NCBI GenBank assembly: GCA_009774375.1
Contig: VSNO01000015.1
Coordinates: forward strand, 1-40,721
Direction of reading: 5' to 3'
Length of the DNA: 40,721 bases
Source of the DNA: Lachnospiraceae bacterium
Lineage (GTDB): Bacteria > Bacillota > Clostridia > Lachnospirales > Lachnospiraceae
Shown here: piece by piece, positions 40,641-40,721 of the stretch
Layout: the number at the start of each line of letters is the position of its first letter
Numbering within the stretch: the stretch's first letter is position 1
Translations under genes and position numbers: made by a program
The notes under the pieces: model-generated
What the model was told of the DNA's origin: nothing
Databases searched by the model: none
The model's input: the letters and a program-made list of their open reading frames with translations, nothing else

Positions 40641-40721
40641 ATGGGTGAAAAAAGTAAGGCTTTCCAAATCGGAGTTCATTGTTTCATGATACTGTTAATG
40701 CTGTTTTGTCTGATCCCGTTT
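40641..40721 (+). CDS. ABC transporter permease, second subunit (LplC/YtcP type), partial
   Basis: The first 27 codons of the next gene, cut by the window end. GGAGG lies about ten bases before ATG 40641. The peptide MGEKSKAFQIGVHCFMILLM with a starting TM helix fits the N-terminus of the second permease of LplB/LplC-type transporters; identity is mainly from position. Confidence 0.7.
   Translation, partial: MGEKSKAFQIGVHCFMILLMLFCLIPF

Overview
The window looks like chromosomal DNA of a gut-type Bacillota of the Lachnospiraceae / Clostridia group. Supporting this are the YesM/YesN two-component pair next to an LplB-type sugar ABC transporter, paired BlaI/M56 regulators, an AgrC-like GHKL kinase with a LytTR regulator, strong GGAGG ribosome binding sites and consensus TTGACA/TATAAT promoters. 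No species can be named from sequence alone.

Layout. (1) 1-2000: a broken Uma2-type endonuclease fragment and a 546-residue protein of unknown function on the minus strand. (2) 2088-4060: a Y-family DNA polymerase translationally coupled to a YolD-like partner. (3) 4137-12539: a promoter, an OmpR-type regulator, an intramembrane-sensing-type histidine kinase and two consecutive ABC transporters (ATPase plus 8-TM FtsX-type permease each), a cell-envelope stress or antimicrobial peptide module of the Bce/Lan kind. (4) 12546-14111: a convergent type-B carboxylesterase. (5) 14245-17400: a nested wreck. A group II intron reverse transcriptase gene is split by a three-tyrosine-recombinase element (RIT-like), itself decayed by a frameshift and an internal deletion. 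(6) 17468-20711, minus strand: AraC regulator, truncated GH13 gene, complete GH13 alpha-glucosidase with the valine typical of alpha-1,6 specificity, and a terminator. (7) 20831-22734: Rpn/PD-(D/E)XK nuclease-type protein and a Cof-type HAD phosphatase.

(8) 22750-30410 is a visibly AT-richer accessory block, all on the minus strand: BlaI-type repressor, M56 antirepressor with an unusual Cys/His C-terminus, sigma-region-4-like protein, LytTR regulator, GHKL kinase and a lipoprotein whose promoter carries helically phased direct repeats. Two proteins without recognised function lie upstream of this set. I read it as a layered signalling locus: proteolytic derepression, then an alternative sigma-like factor, then a quorum/peptide-type two-component system, then a surface lipoprotein. 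This is the most likely place for an undescribed system.

(9) 30821-33106: a second, classical BlaI/BlaR1 pair with a class-D-beta-lactamase-like sensor domain, a consensus promoter and a perfect 16-bp operator, but no beta-lactamase in the window. (10) 33155-34540, minus strand: TetR regulator and a multi-TM membrane protein, with a palindromic operator overlapping the -10 box. (11) 34563-40721: YesM/YesN-type two-component system, extracellular solute-binding lipoprotein, permease LplB and the start of the second permease, a typical carbohydrate import operon cut by the window end.
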